From Acidobacteriaceae bacterium (GTDB taxonomy: Bacteria; Acidobacteriota; Terriglobia; Terriglobales; Acidobacteriaceae): a DNA stretch of 8,302 nucleotides. This document shows, in pieces, positions 1-7,400 of this stretch (the first letter of the stretch is position 1; each line of letters begins with the position of its first letter). The stretch is taken from NCBI GenBank assembly GCA_003165455.1, contig PLUJ01000337.1, positions 1 to 8,302 on the forward strand, read 5' to 3'. The notes under the pieces are model-generated. The model had not been told where the DNA came from. It saw only the letters and a list, made by a program, of their open reading frames with translations, and searched no databases. A program made the translations under genes and the position numbers.

Positions 1-585
1 GAGATGGAGGCCCTCCTGCGCGGCTCGCATCGAGCCTCGCCGGGCAATCGCAGAATGGCCGAAGCCCTGGTCGCGCGAGATCGGGCGATGCTTGAGGTGC
101 TCTACGCCGGCGCCCTGCGCGTTTCTGAAATCATTGCTGTGAAGCTCGAAGATCTGAAGCTCGAGCTCGGATACGTCTTGGTCCGCGGCAAAGGCGACAA
201 GGAACGAATCGTGCCGCTCGGACGTTCGGCGCAGGAGGCGTTGACCGAGTACATGAAAACCTTCCGGTCGGTGCTGGTTGCGAGCTTGAAGGGCGGAAAG
301 ACTACGCCCCTGCTTTTTCTCGGACGCGGGGCGCGCATGCTCACGCGGCAGCGGGTCTGGCAAATGGTTCGAGCAGCCTCAGCCGGCGCGGGGCGCAACG
401 CCAGCCCGCACATGCTGCGGCATAGCTGCGCCACCCACATGGTGGAAAATGGCGCCGATCTTCGCACTGTTCAAACCATTCTTGGACATGCCGATATTTC
501 GACGACCCAGGTATATACGCATTTGGCGCTTGATCGGCTCAGGACGGCATATCAGAATCATCACCCGAGGGCTAAGGCCAGATGA
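1..585 (+). CDS. xerD: XerD-type tyrosine recombinase, C-terminal part (5' end outside window)
   Basis: This is a site-specific recombinase of the tyrosine recombinase family. With XerC it would resolve chromosome dimers at dif, cutting DNA through a covalent phosphotyrosine. The reading frame is open at base 1, so the ATG at base 4 is probably internal. About 194 codons are visible against roughly 300 for a full Xer protein, so the N-terminal DNA-binding domain lies outside the window. Counting from that ATG, the full catalytic set is visible: Arg39 (in GALRVSE), Lys63 (in GKGDKER), His136 and Arg139 (in HMLRH), His162 (in LGH) and Tyr171 (in YTH). The end, RLRTAYQNHHPRA, closely matches the known end of E. 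coli XerD, which is why I call XerD rather than XerC. A XerC-like gene follows 46 bp downstream on the same strand. The enzyme looks functional. An integrase of a mobile element is a less likely alternative. Confidence 0.85.
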   Translation, partial: EMEALLRGSHRASPGNRRMAEALVARDRAMLEVLYAGALRVSEIIAVKLEDLKLELGYVLVRGKGDKERIVPLGRSAQEALTEYMKTFRSVLVASLKGGKTTPLLFLGRGARMLTRQRVWQMVRAASAGAGRNASPHMLRHSCATHMVENGADLRTVQTILGHADISTTQVYTHLALDRLRTAYQNHHPRAKAR

Positions 586-640
586 AGACAAACAAAGGTG
601 AGGACGAAATCTAGATGAGTGCAAAATCTGGATGAGGACA
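581..640 (+). repeat. Imperfect tandem repeat, period about 17 bp, at the xerD/xerC junction
   Basis: Four related 10-mers start at 581 (GATGAAGACA), 597 (GGTGAGGACG), 614 (GATGAGTGCA) and 631 (GATGAGGACA), giving spacings of 16, 17 and 17 bp. The last two full 17-bp units (607-623 and 624-640) agree at 14 of 17 bases. The first unit contains the xerD stop codon and the last contains the xerC start codon, so the array fills the whole intergenic gap. It probably arose by local duplication. Whether it has a function is unknown. Confidence 0.55.
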
Positions 641-1534
641 CAGCCGCACACGGTCGCTGCCCTTGCCGTCTCCGACTTCCTGCATCATTTGGAGGAGCGT
701 AATGCCTCACCTCACACGATTAAAGCGTATTCGGGCGATCTCACGCTCTTTGCAGCCTACGCGGGTTCGCGGGCATGGAAGCAGATCGATCACATTGCGA
801 TCCGAGGATTTCTCTCGAAGCTTTACGATAGGGGACTGAGTAAAACCTCCGTGGCGCGATCACTTGCGGCGGTCCGTTCTCTCTATCGGTGGCTGGCGCG
901 AGAGGGAGTGGTCGAGCAGAACACGGCGAAGCTAGTGGCTACGCCTAAGCTTTCGAAAAAACTTCCTCGTGTCCCCACAATTGAAGAAATGAATTTCGTG
1001 ATCGATGGCGAAATGCCGGAAGTGGCCGCATTTCCCGAACGCGACCGGCTCATGCTGGAATTGCTCTATGGATGCGGCATCCGCAATTCGGAGCTGACCG
1101 GGATTAATCTGGAGGATATTCGTTCGAGTGCGGAAGTCATTCTCATCCGCGGCAAAGGAAAGAAAGAGCGCTACGTGCCTTTTGGCCATGCGGTGAAGGG
1201 TGCGCATTCGACTTATTTACCGGAACGCCTCAAATGTCTGGGCGGTAAGAGTTCAACCGCACTGCTCATCAATCGCCGTGGCGGACGTCTGACCACGCGC
1301 AGCGTAGGCCGTATCATTAAGAAAATTGCCGTAGCGAAGGGATTATCTCCTGACGTGCATCCTCATACTCTGCGCCACGCTTTTGGAACGCACATGCTGG
1401 AAGAAGGTGCCGATCTGCGCGCGATACAGGAGTTACTAGGCCACGAGCGCCTCGCCACCACCCAGCGGTACACGCAACTATCGATAAAGCACGTTTTGCA
1501 GGTTTACGATCAGACGCATCCGAGAGCAAAATGA
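632..1534 (+). CDS. xerC: XerC-type tyrosine recombinase
   Basis: This is a complete 300-residue tyrosine recombinase of normal Xer length, expected to act with XerD on the dif site during chromosome segregation. Residues about 10-95 form the SAM-like N-terminal core-binding domain (SDFLHHLEERNASPHTIKAY is typical). Residues about 115-300 form the catalytic domain, with Arg151 (GIRNSE), Lys175 (GKGKKER), His245 and Arg248 (HTLRH), His271 (LGH) and Tyr280 (RYTQ). The end, VYDQTHPRAK, resembles the XerC terminus (VYDAAHPRA in E. coli). ATG 632 is the first possible start after the in-frame stop at 599-601. It has no good Shine-Dalgarno directly upstream, which suggests translation coupled to upstream reading. 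It follows the xerD-like gene and faces the lipid enzyme gene, which ends 21 bp downstream. A mobile-element integrase is possible but less likely because of the tandem XerD partner. Confidence 0.85.
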   Translation: MRTQPHTVAALAVSDFLHHLEERNASPHTIKAYSGDLTLFAAYAGSRAWKQIDHIAIRGFLSKLYDRGLSKTSVARSLAAVRSLYRWLAREGVVEQNTAKLVATPKLSKKLPRVPTIEEMNFVIDGEMPEVAAFPERDRLMLELLYGCGIRNSELTGINLEDIRSSAEVILIRGKGKKERYVPFGHAVKGAHSTYLPERLKCLGGKSSTALLINRRGGRLTTRSVGRIIKKIAVAKGLSPDVHPHTLRHAFGTHMLEEGADLRAIQELLGHERLATTQRYTQLSIKHVLQVYDQTHPRAK

Positions 1535-1555
1535 CGTCCAGCAGGCGGATTGCCG

Positions 1556-4306
1556 CTATTGTTTCCGCAACTCTTCCCACATCGCCACCACTCGCGTCTT
1601 CAAATCCGCAGTCAATTTCTCGTAGGCAGCCTCTGACGCGTCGCTCTCTGGCGGGGGCATTATCGGATCGCCGAAGGCCATCCTTAAAGGCGTGAATCCC
1701 TGAAACGATCTGTTCCGAGGCCATGCTTTGTAGAAGCCTTCGATCGCGATGGGCACAATCGGCGCCTGCAAATGGATCGATAATATTGCTGCGCCTTTCT
1801 TGAAAGTCTTCGGCGTACCGTCGATGGAGCGTTCGCCTTCCGGATAAAGAATCAGAGGGCGTCCCTGCCGCAGACCAAACGCACCGGCACGCATGGCGGG
1901 GATCAGATTCGCATCAGGGTCCACCACCACAACCCGCAGCGAACGCGCCAGACGCAGCATGAGACCTTCGCCAAAAATTTCACTGGTACCCACGGCAAAC
2001 ACTTTATCGAAAACGTCTGGCGGCAGAACGCTCGCAAGAATAAGGGGATCGAGATAGCTCTGGTGGTTGGAAGAAAGAATATAAGGTCCGGTTTTCGGCA
2101 GCTTCTCCAGGCCTTCCACACTCAGACGGAAGCGGTCGTGGGCCATGACTTGCACTAACCGTGACAACGTGTACCAGAACGCATTACTCAACGGCTGCGG
2201 CCGTGCCAGGGAAAGAACGGCGGAAGGATCAGGTTCCTCCGCAAGAATCGCCTTCCATCCGGCGAATACAGGGCGGGTTCCCGGAGCGCCCGCGCCGCTC
2301 GCGGCACTCTGTACAACTGCATCCACAAGGTCACGGACCGTATAGATTCCCGCGAGTTGTGACTCCTCCACGTTTCCGCCGAGTTCGTCTTCCAGGCGGC
2401 TCAGCAACTCAACCCGCTGCATGGAGTCGAACCCTAAATCAAGTTCCAAATTGTGAGTTGGCCGTAGGTTCGCAGGCGCTAGGGGAGAAGCCTCGCGTAA
2501 AAGCGTTAGCGCTCGCTGCACCTTCGGCTGATCGAGCCATGCGATTTCTTCCGGACTGAGTGGTTTTTCAACGGGCAACTCAGAATCATCCGACGCCTTC
2601 CGGCCCTGATTCGCCCGTACCCGCTTTTCCACCTCGAAACGTTTGATCTTTCTTGTAGTGGTGCGCGGCAGATCTTCCTGCCAAATCTCGTAACTGCCAA
2701 CGCGTTTGGTGGACGCGATCTGCTGCGAAAGACTCTCAATGTCGAATCGGATCGCTTCTTTCGCATTCACGATCTTTTTTCGCCGCAACGCGTCAAAGTC
2801 AGGAACGACTACCGCATGCAGGCGATCCCCACCCTCGCCAGCCTTTCCTTCAATTCCAATGACCGCCATTTCTTTAATGTAAGGCGATTTCAGATAATTC
2901 GCTTCAACCTCTTCCGGATAGACATTCTTTCCATTACTGAGAACGATAATTTCTTTCTTGCGGCCGGTTAGAAACAAATTGTTGTCCGAATCGAAATAAC
3001 CTAGATCGCCTGTATAGAACCATCCATCGCGCAATACAGCTACCGTCGCGTCGGGGCGATTCCAATAGCCCTTCATTACAACCGCACCGCGCAGCACAAC
3101 TTCACCGCTCGCGGGTCCGCCATCCTCCGGTGACTGAGGATCGACGATCTTAGCTTCTACTCCCTTCATTGCCTTTCCAACCGATCCAATGACGTTGTCT
3201 CCCGGCGAATTAGCGAACACTGCCGCGGTGGTTTCGGTTAGCCCGTAAGCCTGCAACACGTCAACGCCAAGATCGTGGAAATCCGCGGCGATCAAGGGGT
3301 CGAAGCGCGATCCTCCAGTGACCAGGTAGCGCATCTTCAGGCCTAGCGTCGCGTGAATCTTCGCAAACAATATGCGGCCTGCGTTTATGCCGATCTTGCG
3401 CAGGGCGCGGTTGATCCGCACCAACAGTTGAAACACTCGTTCGGTTACTGGACCTCTTTTTTCAATTTCCTGAAAAAGTCGAGCGTGGATCAAATTGAAA
3501 AACTGTGGAACCACAGCGAATGCCGTTATATTTCGCTCCTGCAGAGCGCGCAACAACTCGCCGGTGTTGAGAGTCTCCAGATAGACGACTCGTGATCCCT
3601 TCACGAGTGGGAGCAAGAGATTTGCCATTTGCGCCAATACGTGAAACATGGGTAGCACTCCCAGCAGAGCATCGGATGGTCCCAGGTCGACCCAGTTGAA
3701 TACCGCTTCCACTTCACCCTGAAAATTGGCTTGGGTCAGCATGACGCCCTTGGGATCGGCAGTCGTCCCCGACGTGTACAGCAGGGAAGCCGTGTCATCC
3801 GGATTGGACGGTGCAGCATGAAAATTTCCCGGCCCAGTTTTGAAGATTGCGGGCAGATTGGCCATCCACCGCCGTGTGTCGAAGTTCGGACCCTGGCTTT
3901 GGCGTTCGGGATCCATGAGAACCATTCCGATTTTCAGCTCCACGACCGCCTTGCTGGCGAGTTCGGCGTGCTTTCCATCGCAGAAAAGGACGGAGGTCCC
4001 GCTATCTCTCAGGAGTGTCGTAAGCTGGTCGGCGTGCAGTGCCGTGTCGAGCGGCACAACGATGCAGCCTGCGGCGATAATTCCAAGATACGCGGCAACC
4101 CACCTGGGATGATTGTCCGCAACGATCGCCAGGCGAGAACCTCTCTCGAATCCGGTTTCGCCGATCCAGAAGCCAACTGACTCGGCCATCCGTCGCAATT
4201 CTGCGTAGGTGCAACTTTCAATTTGATCGTGGCGCTGGAGTTCAAGCGCAATATTTTCGGGCCATCGCGACTCGCATTCCAGAAACCGGTCGTAAAAGGT
4301 AGGCAT
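1556..4306 (-). CDS. Fused acyl-activating enzyme, acyl carrier protein and PlsC-type acyltransferase
   Basis: This 916-residue protein has three domains. Residues 1 to about 565 are an ANL adenylation domain that should activate a fatty acid with ATP. Its motifs are YTSGTTADPKG (177-187), YGLTETT (354-360), YTGDLG (431-436) and GRKKEIIVLSNGKNVYP (448-464), and the late catalytic lysine is K553 in PRTTTRKIKR. Residues about 590-668 are an acyl carrier domain with the phosphopantetheine serine S628 in LGFDSM. Residues about 705-916 are a PlsC-like acyltransferase with H748 and D753 (NHQSYLD), YPEGERS (821-827) and PIVPIAIEG (849-857). All three active sites look intact. The protein resembles E. 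coli Aas, which recycles lysophosphatidylethanolamine, but the domain order is reversed and the carrier is built in. A phospholipid repair or fatty-acid salvage role at the membrane is inferred. The ATG at 4306 fits the family start, but I see no clear Shine-Dalgarno. No transmembrane transporter domain is present. Confidence 0.88.
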   Translation of the reverse strand: MPTFYDRFLECESRWPENIALELQRHDQIESCTYAELRRMAESVGFWIGETGFERGSRLAIVADNHPRWVAAYLGIIAAGCIVVPLDTALHADQLTTLLRDSGTSVLFCDGKHAELASKAVVELKIGMVLMDPERQSQGPNFDTRRWMANLPAIFKTGPGNFHAAPSNPDDTASLLYTSGTTADPKGVMLTQANFQGEVEAVFNWVDLGPSDALLGVLPMFHVLAQMANLLLPLVKGSRVVYLETLNTGELLRALQERNITAFAVVPQFFNLIHARLFQEIEKRGPVTERVFQLLVRINRALRKIGINAGRILFAKIHATLGLKMRYLVTGGSRFDPLIAADFHDLGVDVLQAYGLTETTAAVFANSPGDNVIGSVGKAMKGVEAKIVDPQSPEDGGPASGEVVLRGAVVMKGYWNRPDATVAVLRDGWFYTGDLGYFDSDNNLFLTGRKKEIIVLSNGKNVYPEEVEANYLKSPYIKEMAVIGIEGKAGEGGDRLHAVVVPDFDALRRKKIVNAKEAIRFDIESLSQQIASTKRVGSYEIWQEDLPRTTTRKIKRFEVEKRVRANQGRKASDDSELPVEKPLSPEEIAWLDQPKVQRALTLLREASPLAPANLRPTHNLELDLGFDSMQRVELLSRLEDELGGNVEESQLAGIYTVRDLVDAVVQSAASGAGAPGTRPVFAGWKAILAEEPDPSAVLSLARPQPLSNAFWYTLSRLVQVMAHDRFRLSVEGLEKLPKTGPYILSSNHQSYLDPLILASVLPPDVFDKVFAVGTSEIFGEGLMLRLARSLRVVVVDPDANLIPAMRAGAFGLRQGRPLILYPEGERSIDGTPKTFKKGAAILSIHLQAPIVPIAIEGFYKAWPRNRSFQGFTPLRMAFGDPIMPPPESDASEAAYEKLTADLKTRVVAMWEELRKQ

Positions 4307-4320
4307 GTAAAGTAGGTTGG

Positions 4321-4340
4321 TTCGTGGGACTATACACGAA
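4321..4340. promoter_or_regulatory. Operator-like dyad TTCGTG-N8-CACGAA in front of the fusion gene
   Basis: Perfect 6-base inverted arms lie at 4321-4326 and 4335-4340. The 8-base spacer contains ACTATA (4329-4334), which on the minus strand reads TATAGT, a 5-of-6 match to a sigma-70 -10 box. A start there would give a short leader of about 16 bases before the ATG at 4306. I see no good -35 box at the right distance. The geometry is that of a repressor operator over a -10 element. An RNA hairpin or chance is also possible. Confidence 0.35.
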
Positions 4341-4417
4341 AAACATATTTGCCGCCGGGCGTTCCCAACTCTTACGTTCTAACAGCCGTTGGACGCATCT
4401 AATTATGCTAGGCTGAA

Positions 4418-4445
4418 AGGGATACCCTAGGGCAGTTCCCGCCCT
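4418..4445 (+). promoter_or_regulatory. Two small hairpins in the secA leader
   Basis: The stretch contains AGGG (4418-4421), CCCT (4425-4428), AGGGC (4429-4433) and GCCCT (4441-4445). The first pair can form a 4-bp stem with a 3-base loop and the second a 5-bp stem with a 7-base loop. The second stem ends 3 bases before the AAGGA ribosome binding site at 4449-4453, so folding could affect initiation. The stems are short and no regulatory role is shown. Confidence 0.3.
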
Positions 4446-4448
4446 CCG

Positions 4449-4453
4449 AAGGA
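4449..4453 (+). promoter_or_regulatory. Ribosome binding site deciding the TTG start of secA
   Basis: AAGGA lies 9 bases before the TTG at 4463. The protein from this TTG begins with residues that align with the SecA N-terminus (INTLIGKVFGTKNER against IKLLTKVFGSRNDR in E. coli). This supports TTG over the downstream ATG at 4511, which would remove that conserved segment. Confidence 0.75.
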
Positions 4454-4462
4454 TTTCACAGC

Positions 4463-7400
4463 TTGATAAATACTTTGATTGGCAAGGTCTTTGGGACCAA
4501 GAACGAGCGCATGGTCAAGAGCTTGATGCCCAAGGTTGCGGAAATCAACGCGCTCGAACCTGAGATGCGGAAACTCAGCGACGAGGAGTTGCGCGCAAAG
4601 ACCGATGAATTTCGGCAGAAGATTCAGGAGCGGCTCGGCCGGCTGGTCAAGAACCCCAGCCCGGAGATCGTTGAGGAAGCTGGCCCGGATGTCGATCACG
4701 CTGATGTCGATCAGGCTAAAGAGTTCGAGAAAGAGCAGTATGAAGCGCTGCAGGAAATCTTGGACGAAGCTCTCGTGGATGCCTTCGCTGTGGTTCGCGA
4801 GGCCGGACGCCGCGTGCTGAACATGCGCCACTTTGATGTGCAATTGGTCGGCGGCATGGTGCAGCACAAGGGCATGATTTCCGAAATGAAGACCGGAGAA
4901 GGCAAGACCCTGGTCGCCACCCTTCCGGTGTACCTCAATGCTTTAAGTGGACGCGGTGTTCATGTTGTAACGGTCAACGATTATCTGGCCAAACGCGACT
5001 CCGAATGGATGGGGAAGCTTTATCGCTTTCTCGGCTTAACCGTCGGCGTGATCGTGCACGATCTTGACGACGAACAACGCCGTGCCGCTTACGCCGCTGA
5101 CGTTACCTACGGCACCAATAACGAGTTCGGGTTCGACTATCTGCGCGACAACATGAAATTCGATCTGAAAGATTGCGTGCAGCGCGGTCACAACTTTGCC
5201 ATTGTCGATGAAGTCGATTCCATCCTGATCGATGAAGCCCGCACCCCGCTCATCATTTCAGGCGCTAGCGAAGAGTCTACCGACAAGTATTACCGGGTCA
5301 ATCGCATCATTCCGAAGCTGGAAAAAGGTGAGGAACTGGACGTCGCTCCGGGAGAGCCATCGCAACTGACCGGAGATTACGTAGTCGACGAAAAGCACCG
5401 CAACATTACCGTTACCGATGAAGGCTGGGTGAAGGTTGAACAGCTATTAGGCATCGGCAACATCGCCGACCCTGAGAATTGGCCTCTAAAACATCATGTC
5501 GAGACCGCCATCAAGGCCCATGCCCTATACCGCCGCGATGTCGAGTATGTGGTCAAAGAGGGTGAAGTAATCATTGTCGACGAGTTCACCGGACGTATGA
5601 TGCCGGGGCGCCGCTGGTCAGACGGTTTGCATCAGGCGATCGAAGCCAAAGAAGGCGTGAAGATTGAGCGGGAGAATCAAACACTGGCGACCATCACCTT
5701 CCAGAATTACTTCCGCATGTTCAAGAAGCTTTCAGGTATGACTGGCACGGCCGAGACCGAAGCGGCCGAGTTCGACAATATCTACAAGCTTGACGTCATC
5801 GTAATTCCCACGAACAAGCAGATGCGGCGACTGGAGAATCCGGATGTGGTCTTCCGCACCGAAAAAGAAAAATATTTCGCGGTCGCGGACGAAATTCAAA
5901 AACTTCACGATAACGGCCAGCCGGTGCTGGTCGGAACCACTTCCATTGAAAAATCCGAACGCCTTTCGGAGTTGTTGAAGAAGAAGGGATTAAAGCAACA
6001 CGTGGTTTTGAACGCCAAATTCCACGAGCGCGAGGCCGAGTTTGTTGCTCAAGCAGGCCGCAAGGGAATGGTGACGATTGCCACGAACATGGCTGGCCGC
6101 GGAACCGATATTTTGCTAGGCGGTAATCCCGAGTTCATGGCCAAGCAAGAGTTGGTGAAGAAAGGAATGGCGCAGCAACTGCGGGTGGCTGAGGGCAAGA
6201 TTGAGGGTCCCCAGGAAGATGGGATCACCTCAATCTTTTACTACAACGGTAACGAATACACTGTGCCGACGGACAAGTGGGCCGAGACTTTGACTCGCTA
6301 CAAAGCTCAGACGGATCAAGAGCATGACGAGGTTATCGCAGCGGGGGGCCTTCACATTCTCGGCACCGAGCGTCACGAGTCCCGCCGAATCGACAACCAG
6401 CTTCGCGGACGCGCAGGCCGCCAGGGCGATCCTGGCTCCTCGCGTTTCTATCTGGCGCTGGAAGACGACCTCATGCGCATCTTCGCCAAGGAGTGGGTGT
6501 CGAAGTTGCTGGAGCGTCTCGGCATGGAAGAGGGCATTCCGATCGAATCGAAACTCATTAGCCGCAAAATCGAAACTGCGCAGAAGGCCATCGAGGGTCA
6601 GCACTTCGAATCCCGCAAACATCTGCTTGAATACGACGACGTGATGAACAAGCAGCGTGAGGCTGTGTATGGATTGCGCCGCCGCCTGCTTGAGGGGATG
6701 GATCAGAAGAATCTGATCCTCGAAGATTATGTTTCGGCCATTCTTGGCGCTCTGATGGATGAGTACTGCCCGCCGAAGGCGCACGGCGATGATTGGAACA
6801 TCAAAGCTTTGAAGGACGCGATCTTCACTCGCTTCGGAGTCGATTTTATCGCGGAAGGCGTAAAGCCGGAAACCATAAATCGCCAGGAACTGGGCGACGC
6901 GATTTTCGAGAAGCTGAGAGAGCGCTACGACGCCAAAGAAAAATTAATCGGCGCCGATGCCATGCGCCATCACGAGCGCATGATCATGCTCAGCGTGCTC
7001 GATTCCCAATGGAAAGATCATTTGCTGAGCATGGATCACCTGAAGGAAGGGATCGGCCTGCGTGGCTATGGCCAGCATGATCCGTTAGTCGAGTACAAGA
7101 AAGAATCGTTCGAGATGTTCGAAGCTATGCTGCAGCGCTTCCAGGAAGACACCGCGCGTTATCTGTATCTTATGCAGATCATCGAGCGCCCGCCGGATCA
7201 GGGTGTTGGCGGCCCAGACGCGAGTGGTCCGGACAGTCACGGTCCTGACACGGGAGTTCCGTCGCGCTCCGGGAATGGCGGCAACGGCCATCATCCGCCG
7301 CGACTGGTCGCAACCTCGGCGGATGACTTGGAAGAAGCCTTCATGCGCCGCAAGCGACGGGAACTTGAACAAGCTCGCATGGCTGGGGGCGGTGAGGTGC

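Larger units (their letters stand above)
4307..4462. promoter_or_regulatory. Divergent promoter region between the fusion gene and secA
   Basis: These 156 bp separate two divergently transcribed genes, so both promoters should lie here. On the plus strand a possible -10 for secA is TATGCT (4404-4409). The best -35-like hexamer, CTAACA (4379-4384), is 19 bases away, so the match is weak. An alternative -10, AATTAT (4401-4406), gives 16-base spacing. On the minus strand TATAGT (4334-4329) is the best -10 candidate. The location of promoters here is solid from gene layout, but the exact boxes are guesses. Confidence 0.5.

Noticed and set aside
102..467. Minus-strand open frame antisense to xerD
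   Set aside because: It is a shadow of the recombinase catalytic domain, with low-complexity Arg/Ser-rich translation.
1..1534. Integrative element or recombinase-trio (RIT) interpretation of the two recombinases
   Set aside because: Only two recombinases are visible, both with chromosomal XerC/XerD-like ends. I found no flanking inverted repeats, att-like repeats or cargo genes. The left edge is cut, so a third gene upstream cannot be fully excluded.
1544..1557. Possible terminator hairpin between xerC and the fusion gene
   Set aside because: The stem GCGG/CCGC is only 4 bp (plus one wobble pair) with an ATTG loop and no proper T-run on either strand, so I do not call a terminator.
1317..1724. 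Minus-strand open frame across the xerC and fusion-gene 3' ends
   Set aside because: It overlaps two well-supported genes and has no family resemblance.
4511..4513. Downstream ATG as the secA start
   Set aside because: It would remove the conserved N-terminal segment and lacks the AAGGA that serves TTG 4463.
6230..6784. Long minus-strand open frame (184 codons) inside secA
   Set aside because: It lies wholly antisense to the conserved nucleotide-binding domain 2 region of secA and its translation shows no recognisable domain. It is best explained by codon bias.
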